A DNA stretch of 64,000 bases from Candidatus Thiodiazotropha sp. (ex Epidulcina cf. delphinae) (GTDB lineage: Bacteria > Pseudomonadota > Gammaproteobacteria > Chromatiales > Chromatiaceae). Of the stretch, positions 55,696-64,000 are shown piece after piece; position 1 is the first letter of the stretch, and each line of letters begins with the position of its first letter. The translations under genes were made by a program, and so were the position numbers. The stretch lies in assembly GCA_025656455.1 (NCBI GenBank), contig JAHXHS010000011.1:62001-126000 (forward strand). The letters are read 5' to 3'. Under the pieces are notes generated by a model. It searched no databases. It saw nothing but the letters and a program-made list of their open reading frames with translations, and had not been told where the DNA came from.

Positions 55696-55871
55696 TGTGG
55701 TGTAACGTATAAACTGTACCAATCAGAGGCCCGTCAATGCCTCAAGACAATTTCTCTCGCAAAGACGCAAAGATCGCCAAGGAAAAATAAATACATTAAA
55801 AAACAATAAATTATAGCTTTGCGATCTTTGCGTCTTTGCGAGAGTTTTCCATTCCAGAGACACCACACTAG
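55692..55871. mobile_element. CTAG-ended inverted-repeat element B, recN side
   Basis: A 180-base element. Outer ends ACTAGTGTGGTGT and ACACCACACTAGT are exact inverse complements. Inside, a ~28-base pair (CTCTCGCAAAGACGCAAAGA and its complement) surrounds an AT-rich centre. That inner motif resembles a repeat seen in many unrelated bacterial genomes. The right CTAG (55868-55871) contains the stop of recN on the minus strand. Confidence 0.75.
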
Positions 55872-57541
55872 TTGGCGGAAGCCAGGTTCACCATCTCCCG
55901 GGCATGCGCCAGGGTCTGCTCGGTAATCTTCACCCCGCCCAGCATGCGGGCGATCTCTTGAATCCGTTCCGCTTCCGGTAGTCGGGCTATTTCGGTGCGG
56001 GTCATCCGCTTTCGGGTCGTCTTCTGTATCTGAAAGTGGTGCATGGCCTGCGCGGCGACCTGGGGCAGGTGGGTGACGCAGAGTATCTGCCGGTTCGCGG
56101 CAAGGGTGCGCAGCATCTGTCCGACGATCTCCGCCACGCCGCCGCCTATGCCCACGTCGACTTCGTCGAATACCAGGGTGGGTGTGGAGCCGCACTGGAC
56201 GGTGGCGACCTGTATGGCCAGGCTGATGCGCGACAACTCTCCGCCAGAGGCGACTCTGTTCAAGGATTGCAACGGCATGCCTGGGTTGGCCGAAACCTGA
56301 AACTCCACTTGCTCCAATCCGCCGGCGGCCGCCTGTTCTGGTTGCAGCGGATGGAGTGAAACGGCGAACACCCCGCCCGGCATCCCCAGCTTCTGCATGG
56401 CCTGGCTGATCTCCTCTTGCAATCGCTTGGCGGCATTGCGGCGTTGCCGGGTCAGTTGCTTGCCGAGCTGTAGGTAGGCAGCCCGTTGCGCATCGACCCG
56501 GGATGTCAGCGTTGCCAGTTCCTCATCCGCATGGTCCAGTTGCTGCAATTCCCGTTCGATCTCCAACCGCCTTTCGGGAAGCTGTTCAGGGGCGACCCGG
56601 TACTTGCGGGCGGCATCGTGAATGGCAGTCAGCCGCCCCTCCAACTGCTGCAGTCTCGCCGGGTCCATCTCCATGTCGCTCAGGTAGTTATGCAGTTGCC
56701 CCAGGCTTTCATCCACCTGGATCAAGGCGCTATCGAGCATCTCACGAGGGTCAGCCAGACTTTTGTCCAATTGCGCCATCTCGTCCAGGCGATCCACATA
56801 GCGGGCAAGCCGACTGCGTAGCGAGTGTTGCTCTTCATCAAGCCCGTTGACGATTTCACTACAGCTGTCACGCAATTGACCCAAGTGACTCAGCCTGGTG
56901 TGCTCCTGCTCGATGGAGGTCAACGCTTCCGTGGTGAGATTGAGGCTGTCCAGCTCTTGTAATTGGTAGCGTAGCAGGTCGAGACGAGAAGCGCGGTCGC
57001 TCGCGGCTGCCGTCAGGGCATGCAGCCGCTTCAGCTCGCTCTGGTAGTCCCGATACTGTTGGGCGAGGCGTTCGGTCAGTGCAAGTTGGCCGCCAAAGGC
57101 ATCCAGCAGGCGGCGTTGGTGGCTGGTCTTTAGCAGTGACTGGTGGGCGTGCTGTCCATGGATCTCTACCAGTAACCCCCCGATTTCCTGTAGCTGCTGC
57201 AGGGGGACACTGCGGCCGTTGATGAAGGCGCGGGAGCGTCCTTCCCGGTTGAGGCTTCGGCGCAGTATGCACTCGCCGGCCTCGTCGAGTTCTTTCTTCT
57301 TCAGCCAGTCGGCGACTGCCGGATGGCTGTTCAGTTCAAACACCGCGGTGACTTCCGCCCGTTCGCTGCCTGCGCGGATCATGCCATTATCGGCGCGTTC
57401 TCCGAGGGCCAGCCCAAGGGCGTCGATCAGGATCGACTTGCCTGCGCCTGTCTCGCCGGTGAGAGCGGTCAGGCCAGCCGACAATTCCAACTCCATTGCG
57501 GAGACTATCGCCAGATTGCGGATCTGCAGTTGGGCCAGCAT
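55868..57541 (-). CDS. recN: DNA repair protein RecN
   Basis: A 557-aa SMC-like ATPase in double-strand break repair. Walker A is TGETGAGKSILIDALGLALGERAD (~29-52); the coiled-coil arms run ~150-370; VASGGELSRISLAIQV is the ABC signature and TPTLVFDEVDVGIGGGVAEIVG the Walker B (D-loop) region. Start ATG 57541 shares one base with the nadK stop (TGATG), coupling the two. An earlier in-frame start at 57568 adds nine unconserved residues. The stop TAG is provided by the CTAG edge of element B. Confidence 0.96.
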   Translation of the reverse strand: MLAQLQIRNLAIVSAMELELSAGLTALTGETGAGKSILIDALGLALGERADNGMIRAGSERAEVTAVFELNSHPAVADWLKKKELDEAGECILRRSLNREGRSRAFINGRSVPLQQLQEIGGLLVEIHGQHAHQSLLKTSHQRRLLDAFGGQLALTERLAQQYRDYQSELKRLHALTAAASDRASRLDLLRYQLQELDSLNLTTEALTSIEQEHTRLSHLGQLRDSCSEIVNGLDEEQHSLRSRLARYVDRLDEMAQLDKSLADPREMLDSALIQVDESLGQLHNYLSDMEMDPARLQQLEGRLTAIHDAARKYRVAPEQLPERRLEIERELQQLDHADEELATLTSRVDAQRAAYLQLGKQLTRQRRNAAKRLQEEISQAMQKLGMPGGVFAVSLHPLQPEQAAAGGLEQVEFQVSANPGMPLQSLNRVASGGELSRISLAIQVATVQCGSTPTLVFDEVDVGIGGGVAEIVGQMLRTLAANRQILCVTHLPQVAAQAMHHFQIQKTTRKRMTRTEIARLPEAERIQEIARMLGGVKITEQTLAHAREMVNLASAN

Positions 57542-58428
57542 CAGCTCTTTTTCGGGTTTTCCGCCCAACCCAGTTTTGCCCGCAGGATACTGTAGTAGTC
57601 GTACCCCTTGGGATGAATCAGCCTGATCTGGTGTTCGGCCTTGCGAATGCGTATTACCTCGCCCGGCATGGCGGGTATCGTGGCCTGGCCGTCGCAGGTG
57701 ATCTGTACATCTTCCGTGTGGGCCGGATTGAGGTGGATTTCGATTTCACTGTCACCGTCCACCACGATCGGGCGGTTACTTAAGGTATGGGGACAGATGG
57801 GCACCATCACGATGGCGTTGAGCGAGGGGTAGAGCAGGGGGCCGCCGCCGGATAGGGCGTAGGCAGTGGAGCCGGTGGGCGTGGAGACGATCAGGCCGTC
57901 GGAGCGTTGATCATTGACCAACTGGTCATCCACATAGGTTTCGAACTCGATCATGCGGGCGATGTTCCATTTATGCAGGACCACATCATTGAAGGCGAGG
58001 ATATTCCGGTCAGGTGAGGATTCGTCACCCATGCTCACCTCGAGCAGGAAACGGCACTCCTGCTCGTAATGGCCGTTGAGGATCTCATCCAGGCGGGGGA
58101 TCATCTGATCGGGGGATAGGTCCACCAGAAAACCCAGTCGTCCCAGATTGATGCCGAGCAGGGGAATATTCTGTCTGGCAAGCACCCGGGCTGCATGCAG
58201 CAACGTGCCGTCGCCCCCTACCACGATCACCAGGTCGCTGTGTTTAGGGAGTTCGATCTCTGGTACGCCGGGTAGTGGTTTGCCCTGCAACAGCCGGCAG
58301 GTGGTCTCCTCGATCACCACCTCTCTCTGCTGTGAAATGAGATAGTCATAGAGCCGGATGAGGGTCTCTGTGACCGTGGGGTCGCCATGTTTTCCGATGA
58401 GTCCGATTTGTTGAAATCGCTTATGCAT
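57541..58428 (-). CDS. nadK: NAD kinase
   Basis: A 295-aa cytoplasmic enzyme that phosphorylates NAD to NADP. The family GGDGTLLHAAR loop lies at ~71-81 (VVGGDGTLLHAARV), followed by NLGRLGFLVDLSPDQM and the C-terminal STPTGSTAYALSGGGPLLYP. The motif GDSEIEI follows. It shares its stop with the recN start. It diverges from hrcA, with about 180 bases of control DNA between them. Confidence 0.96.
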   Translation of the reverse strand: MHKRFQQIGLIGKHGDPTVTETLIRLYDYLISQQREVVIEETTCRLLQGKPLPGVPEIELPKHSDLVIVVGGDGTLLHAARVLARQNIPLLGINLGRLGFLVDLSPDQMIPRLDEILNGHYEQECRFLLEVSMGDESSPDRNILAFNDVVLHKWNIARMIEFETYVDDQLVNDQRSDGLIVSTPTGSTAYALSGGGPLLYPSLNAIVMVPICPHTLSNRPIVVDGDSEIEIHLNPAHTEDVQITCDGQATIPAMPGEVIRIRKAEHQIRLIHPKGYDYYSILRAKLGWAENPKKS

Positions 58429-58588
58429 ACAGTGGTATCGAATCGAATTTTTGACTGTGGAGCGGGACCTGGATTATGGCAGCGATTCAACAACGTTAGC
58501 ACGCTGCCTGGGGCAATCCAAGCTCCGCCGGCGATGTAACGGGGTGCTTGACTAGCCTGGGACGAGTTGCTAGTTTTTACTTTATATA

Positions 58589-58615
58589 TTGGCACTCGCT
58601 GCGAATGAGTGCTAA
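58589..58615 (+). promoter_or_regulatory. CIRCE operator upstream of hrcA
   Basis: TTGGCACTC-N9-GAGTGCTAA, one change from the CIRCE consensus TTAGCACTC-N9-GAGTGCTAA. This is the HrcA binding site, so hrcA and probably the grpE-dnaK-dnaJ genes that follow are autoregulated. A possible -35 TTGACT lies at 58548-58553; no clear -10 is present. Confidence 0.9.
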
Positions 58616-58635
58616 CAATCTTTCCGGAGACTCCC

Positions 58636-59694
58636 TTGGTTGATAAGAAGTCGGTCAGTGATACCGTGGTCAGCGAACGCGCCCAGCACTTTCTCAAGGC
58701 GCTGATCGAGCGCTATATTCGGGAAGGCCAGCCTGTGGGGTCCCGCACCTTGGCGAAAGACACCGGTCTCGATCTGAGTCCTGCCACCATCCGCAATGTG
58801 ATGGCGGATCTGGAGGATCTGGGACTGGTCTCGTCACCGCACACCTCTGCGGGCCGCATCCCCACCATCACCGGCTACCGGATGTTTATCGATTCGCTCC
58901 TCACGGTTCAGAATCTGAAGAAAAACGAGGTGGACAGGATTCGCGCCGAACTCATGATCGGGGGCGATGAGAGCCATGAACTCCTGGCTTCTGCTTCGCG
59001 CCTGCTTTCCGGTGTCACGCAAATGGCGGGGGTGGTGACAATGCCGCGTCGGGAGAAGACCACTTTTCGCCAGATCGAGTTTCTACCCCTCTCCGATCAT
59101 CGGGTGTTGGCGATACTGGTGACAGACGCGGGAGAGGTGCACAATCGCATCCTGCATACCCATCGGGATTTCAGCCGGGCGGAATTGGACCAAACGGCCA
59201 ACTTCCTTACCAAGTCCTTCGCCGGGCATGAAATGGCGGTGGTGCGTCAGCGGGTGCTGCAACAACTCAACGAGGCGCGCGAGCATTTCGATCAAGTCAT
59301 GACTCAGGCATTGACCATGGCGGGCGAAGTGGTCGATGCCAGTGAGTCGAAGGAGGATTGCGTCATCGCCGGGCAGACCAATCTGATGGAATTCGCCGAT
59401 CTCGCCGGTCTCGAACAGTTGCGCAAGCTGTTCGATGCCTTTACCGAAAAACGGGAGCTGCTGCATCTGCTGGACCAGTTTCAGCATGCCGACGGGGTAC
59501 AGATCTTCATCGGCGAGGAGTCAGGCTACCAACTATTGAACGGTTGTTCCGTGGTCACCGCCCCCTACCAGGTCGATGAACGGATGGTCGGTGTGCTTGG
59601 GGTGATCGGCCCGACCCGGATGAATTATGAACGGGTCATCCCAGTGGTCGATATCACGGCGAAGATACTGGGCGCCGTCTTGAAAAAACACTAA
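58636..59694 (+). CDS. hrcA: Heat-inducible transcription repressor HrcA
   Basis: A 352-aa repressor that binds CIRCE. The N-terminal winged helix has SERAQHFLKALIERYIREGQPVGSRTLAKD, SPATIRNVMADLEDLGLV and SPHTSAGRIPT. The GAF-like core has VRQRVLQQLNEA and C-terminal GVLGVIGPTRMNYERVIPVVD. TTG 58636 is chosen because GGAG lies 7 bases upstream and the GTG at 58609 is inside the operator. First gene of the heat-shock module. Confidence 0.94.
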   Translation: MVDKKSVSDTVVSERAQHFLKALIERYIREGQPVGSRTLAKDTGLDLSPATIRNVMADLEDLGLVSSPHTSAGRIPTITGYRMFIDSLLTVQNLKKNEVDRIRAELMIGGDESHELLASASRLLSGVTQMAGVVTMPRREKTTFRQIEFLPLSDHRVLAILVTDAGEVHNRILHTHRDFSRAELDQTANFLTKSFAGHEMAVVRQRVLQQLNEAREHFDQVMTQALTMAGEVVDASESKEDCVIAGQTNLMEFADLAGLEQLRKLFDAFTEKRELLHLLDQFQHADGVQIFIGEESGYQLLNGCSVVTAPYQVDERMVGVLGVIGPTRMNYERVIPVVDITAKILGAVLKKH

Positions 59695-59765
59695 TCACCC
59701 CAACCTGACAGGAAACCGCTCTTCAACGGGCACAACCCCCCTATACACAATTGAGGTCAAGTGAA

Positions 59766-60386
59766 GTGATTGAAAAGGATCAAGCGCAAAATCCGCCAGA
59801 GACAGTTGATGAGAGGACACCGGCTGAAACCGAGGTGTCCGTTGAGGATGAGGCTGCGGAGGAAACATCGGCAAGCGAACGGCTGGAGCAAGGCGAGCTC
59901 ACAAAATTGTTGGAGGATGCGCGCTCCAAGGCGGATCAACACTGGGATCAGCTGATACGCACCCGCGCCGAGATCGACAACCTGCGAAAACGCGCCCAGC
60001 GGGATCTGGAAAACGCTCACAAGTTTGCCCTGGAGAGGATTTCCCAGGATCTGTTGCAAGTCTGGGACAGCCTGGAATTGGGCCACCAGGCCGCACAGGA
60101 TGAACAGGCCGATGTAGAGAAGCTGCGCGAAGGCACGGCGCTGACGCTTAAATTGCTGGTCGATTTGATGAGTAAGCACGGTATCGAACAGGTCAGTCCA
60201 GAAGGGGAGGCCTTCAACCCGGAATACCATCAGGCGATGTCGATGCAGGAGCGTGACGATGTCGAGCCCAATACCGTGGTCGCGGTGGTGCAGAAAGGCT
60301 ATCTGCTGAACGGTAGGCTGTTGCGTCCCGCCATGGTAATGGTCTCCAAGGCGGCATCCGGCGCGGCGATCGACGAACAGGCTTGA
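59766..60386 (+). CDS. grpE: GrpE nucleotide exchange factor
   Basis: A 206-aa co-chaperone that releases ADP from DnaK. An acidic disordered N-terminus (~1-45) is followed by the long coiled coil with TRAEIDNLRKRAQRDLENAHKFA (~72-94). The C-terminal beta domain has AFNPEYHQAMSM and VVAVVQKGYLLNGRLLRPAMVMVSK. GTG 59766 has GAGGT eight bases upstream; TTG 59751 is in frame but overlaps that site. Confidence 0.95.
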   Translation: MIEKDQAQNPPETVDERTPAETEVSVEDEAAEETSASERLEQGELTKLLEDARSKADQHWDQLIRTRAEIDNLRKRAQRDLENAHKFALERISQDLLQVWDSLELGHQAAQDEQADVEKLREGTALTLKLLVDLMSKHGIEQVSPEGEAFNPEYHQAMSMQERDDVEPNTVVAVVQKGYLLNGRLLRPAMVMVSKAASGAAIDEQA

Positions 60387-60466
60387 ATCACAAGCCGTTG
60401 TCCCCACATTAGGAACAGTCAGTAAGAATTACCATTTTTATCTAAGAATCCGGAGAGTTAATTATC

Positions 60467-62410
<1,944 letters not shown>

Positions 62411-62429
62411 GTTTCCGGGAGCGCCGTTC

Positions 62430-62467
62430 AAACCGTGCATCGACCATTCGGCCGGTGTGCGGTTTTT
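62430..62467 (+). terminator. Rho-independent terminator or attenuator between dnaK and dnaJ
   Basis: A 16-pair stem with one mismatch and three G-U pairs (62430-62445 with 62450-62465), a 4-base loop ATTC, and a run of T at 62463-62467. It may lower dnaJ levels relative to dnaK. Confidence 0.6.
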
Positions 62468-62585
62468 GGCGTTATACGCAGTGGAAGAGGCAACCGCAGG
62501 ATCGCGTGGCTAAAAGCGTTCGCATAGCGGCGATTGGTGCGATCGTTTTTATAACATTTCAGCAGCAGTAACACAGATACCGACC

Positions 62586-63722
62586 ATGGCAAAACGTGAC
62601 TATTACGATGTTCTAGGCGTTAACAAGAACGCCAGTGAGGCCGAAATCAAGAAGGCCTACCGACGGCTTGCCATGAAATATCACCCGGACCGTAATACCG
62701 GCGATGCCGGTGAGGGGGCGGAGAAGCAGTTCAAGGAGGCCAAGGAGGCCTATGAAGTATTGGCCGATGCGCAGAAGCGCGCCGCCTACGATCAGTTCGG
62801 CCATGCCGGGGTGGATCCAGGCATGGGGGGGGGATACGGGGGAGGAAGCGCCAATTTTTCCGATATCTTCGGCGATGTCTTCGGTGATATTTTCGGCGGC
62901 GGCCGTGGAGGTGGCGGGTCGCGGGTGCATCGCGGCGCGGATCTACGCTACAACCTGCAGTTATCATTGGAAGATGCAGTGGCGGGAACCACGGTAAAGA
63001 TCAGGGTGCCTACCCTGGTTAAATGCGACGTCTGCGGCGGCAGTGGTGCGAGAAAGGGCTCCTCCCCCAAGACATGCGATACCTGCGGCGGACATGGCCA
63101 GGTGCGTATGCAGCAGGGCTTCTTCTCTGTCCAGCAGACCTGTCCGCGCTGCCATGGCAAGGGGACGATGATCGATGATCCCTGCCCGAGTTGCCATGGT
63201 CAGGGACGGGTTCAGGAGCACAAGACCCTCTCGGTCAAGGTACCTCCTGGCGTCGATTCGGGCGACCGGATCCGCCTAGCCGGTGAAGGTGAGGCTGGGG
63301 AGAGCGGCGGGCCCGCGGGCGATCTGTATGTGCAGGTGGCGGTCAAACCCCATGAGATATTCAACCGGGAAGACAATCACCTCTTCTGTGAAGTGCCCAT
63401 CAGCTTTGTCACCGCCGCCCTGGGCGGGGAGCTGGAAGTGCCGACACTCAATGGCAAGGTGATGTTGAAGATCCCCGCCGGCACCCAGACCGGGCGCATG
63501 TTTCGCATGCGCGGCAAGGGGGTGAAGCCAGTGCGTGGTGGTCCGATGGGTGATCTGATGTGTCGCGTGCTGGTTGAGACGCCGGTGAAGCTCACCCCTG
63601 AACAGGAGGAGCTGTTGTGGACATTCGATGAAACCATGAAGCGGGGTGGAGCGAAGCACAGCCCTCACTCCACGAGTTGGGTGGACGGGGTGAAGCGATT
63701 CTTTGAGAACATGGGGTTCTGA
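62586..63722 (+). CDS. dnaJ: Chaperone protein DnaJ
   Basis: A 378-aa type I Hsp40. J domain residues 1-70 with YHPDRNTG (His-Pro-Asp, ~33-35). A Gly-rich segment at ~75-115 ([15 protein letters not shown]). Four zinc repeats: [32 protein letters not shown] (~150-207). The C-terminal substrate domains follow ([29 protein letters not shown]). Full length. It stimulates DnaK ATPase and completes the hrcA-grpE-dnaK-dnaJ module. Confidence 0.98.
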   Translation: MAKRDYYDVLGVNKNASEAEIKKAYRRLAMKYHPDRNTGDAGEGAEKQFKEAKEAYEVLADAQKRAAYDQFGHAGVDPGMGGGYGGGSANFSDIFGDVFGDIFGGGRGGGGSRVHRGADLRYNLQLSLEDAVAGTTVKIRVPTLVKCDVCGGSGARKGSSPKTCDTCGGHGQVRMQQGFFSVQQTCPRCHGKGTMIDDPCPSCHGQGRVQEHKTLSVKVPPGVDSGDRIRLAGEGEAGESGGPAGDLYVQVAVKPHEIFNREDNHLFCEVPISFVTAALGGELEVPTLNGKVMLKIPAGTQTGRMFRMRGKGVKPVRGGPMGDLMCRVLVETPVKLTPEQEELLWTFDETMKRGGAKHSPHSTSWVDGVKRFFENMGF

Positions 63723-63731
63723 AGCATGGAG

Positions 63732-63828
63732 TGTCAGGTAGCTGCGCAACCTGACCTACGTTTGAAGCAAGGGATGTCAGGGCCAGGGCGGTTGTAGGTC
63801 AGGTTACGCGATAGCGTTACCTGACATG
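63732..63828. repeat. Two REP-like palindromic units after dnaJ, head to head
   Basis: Unit one (63732-63759) pairs TCAGGT with ACCTGA; unit two (63794-63828) is the same unit in reverse orientation. They match the units beside smpB, so this is a dispersed family. A facing pair can form a large hairpin after dnaJ. Confidence 0.75.
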
Positions 63829-63899
63829 ACCTGATTAATAATTTAATTAGTTAGATTTATTCATAATTTTCTCATGAATATAGAGGGCGAGGTGTTGTG

Positions 63900-64000
63900 G
63901 TGACGAGAATTGCGGTGGTCGGAGCAGCGGGACGCATGGGCAGATCCCTGATCCAGGCGGTGAGCGAGGCCGAAGGGCTGACCCTTGGCGCAGCCACGGA
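63900..64000 (+). CDS. dapB: 4-hydroxy-tetrahydrodipicolinate reductase, N-terminal part (cut by window end)
   Basis: The first 33 codons of dapB, a reductase of the lysine/diaminopimelate pathway that feeds DapL. It begins MTRIAVVGAAGRMGRSLI, the NAD(P)H-binding loop with GAAGRMGR. GTG 63900 is the start; GGGCGAGG lies a few bases upstream. The rest is beyond the window. The order dnaK-dnaJ-dapB is common in gammaproteobacteria. Confidence 0.93.
   Translation, partial: MTRIAVVGAAGRMGRSLIQAVSEAEGLTLGAAT

Noticed and set aside
58605..58635. Earlier start of hrcA (GTG 58609) overlapping the operator
   Set aside because: It lies in the right arm of CIRCE; TTG 58636 has a proper Shine-Dalgarno and the family start.

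Overview
The window looks like a chromosomal segment of a gammaproteobacterium. Its right part has the gene order smpB, transporter, ratA, rnfH, bamE, fur, recN, nadK, hrcA, grpE, dnaK, dnaJ, dapB, which is typical of Gammaproteobacteria. The mix of exosortase, GumC/Wzz and HD-GYP genes fits an environmental lineage, perhaps Chromatiales or a relative of sulfur oxidisers. I cannot name the species, and that placement is inference.

Layout. 1-6.2 kb: a sensor kinase/HD-GYP response-regulator pair convergent with lysA-dapL, then an ArsC-like reductase. 6.5-11.3 kb: small conserved proteins, a lipase-maturation-factor homologue, a YceH family protein, a UPF0149/SEC-C protein and an unrecognised gene. 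11.5-49.2 kb: a large exopolysaccharide/exosortase region, bracketed by two ExeA-type AAA ATPases, the first fused to a periplasmic OmpA-like domain. It holds a polyprenyl glycosylphosphotransferase, a GumC-type chain-length protein and a BY-kinase. It also holds two sulfotransferases, a pyruvyltransferase/F420-beta-like pair, a flippase and an O-antigen-ligase-like polymerase. Further along are an Asp-box propeller protein, two large paralogous FG-GAP/ASPIC proteins, a methyltransferase, two GT4 glycosyltransferases and a radical SAM protein. It ends with an exosortase-EpsI fusion, a PrsT-like TPR lipoprotein and rfbBACD. Much of 17.5-38 kb is more AT-rich by eye than the flanks. 49.2-51.1 kb: a small accessory insertion with an inverted-repeat element, an orphan gene and an IS200-type element next to ssrA (tmRNA). 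51.1-64 kb: housekeeping genes.

How the genes work together. The central region encodes a plausible complete Wzx/Wzy-type polysaccharide pathway: initiation (13.8 kb), dTDP-rhamnose supply (44-48 kb), glycosyl transfer, sulfate and pyruvate decoration, flipping, polymerisation, length control by GumC plus BY-kinase, and exosortase-linked surface processing. The FG-GAP and Asp-box proteins are likely exported propellers made alongside it. hrcA-grpE-dnaK-dnaJ is the heat-shock module, with a CIRCE operator in front of hrcA.

Most unusual feature. There is a set of small non-coding inverted-repeat elements whose ends fall on palindromic YTAR tetranucleotides (CTAG three times, TTAA once). Two bracket rfbD: one supplies a Shine-Dalgarno and in-frame ATG, the other supplies the TAG stop. 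Two more lie back to back between the convergent fur and recN genes, share a central CTAG, and supply the TAG stops of both genes. The two FG-GAP paralogues share a nearly identical 3' segment that looks like gene conversion, and a fossil of a third copy lies between them.
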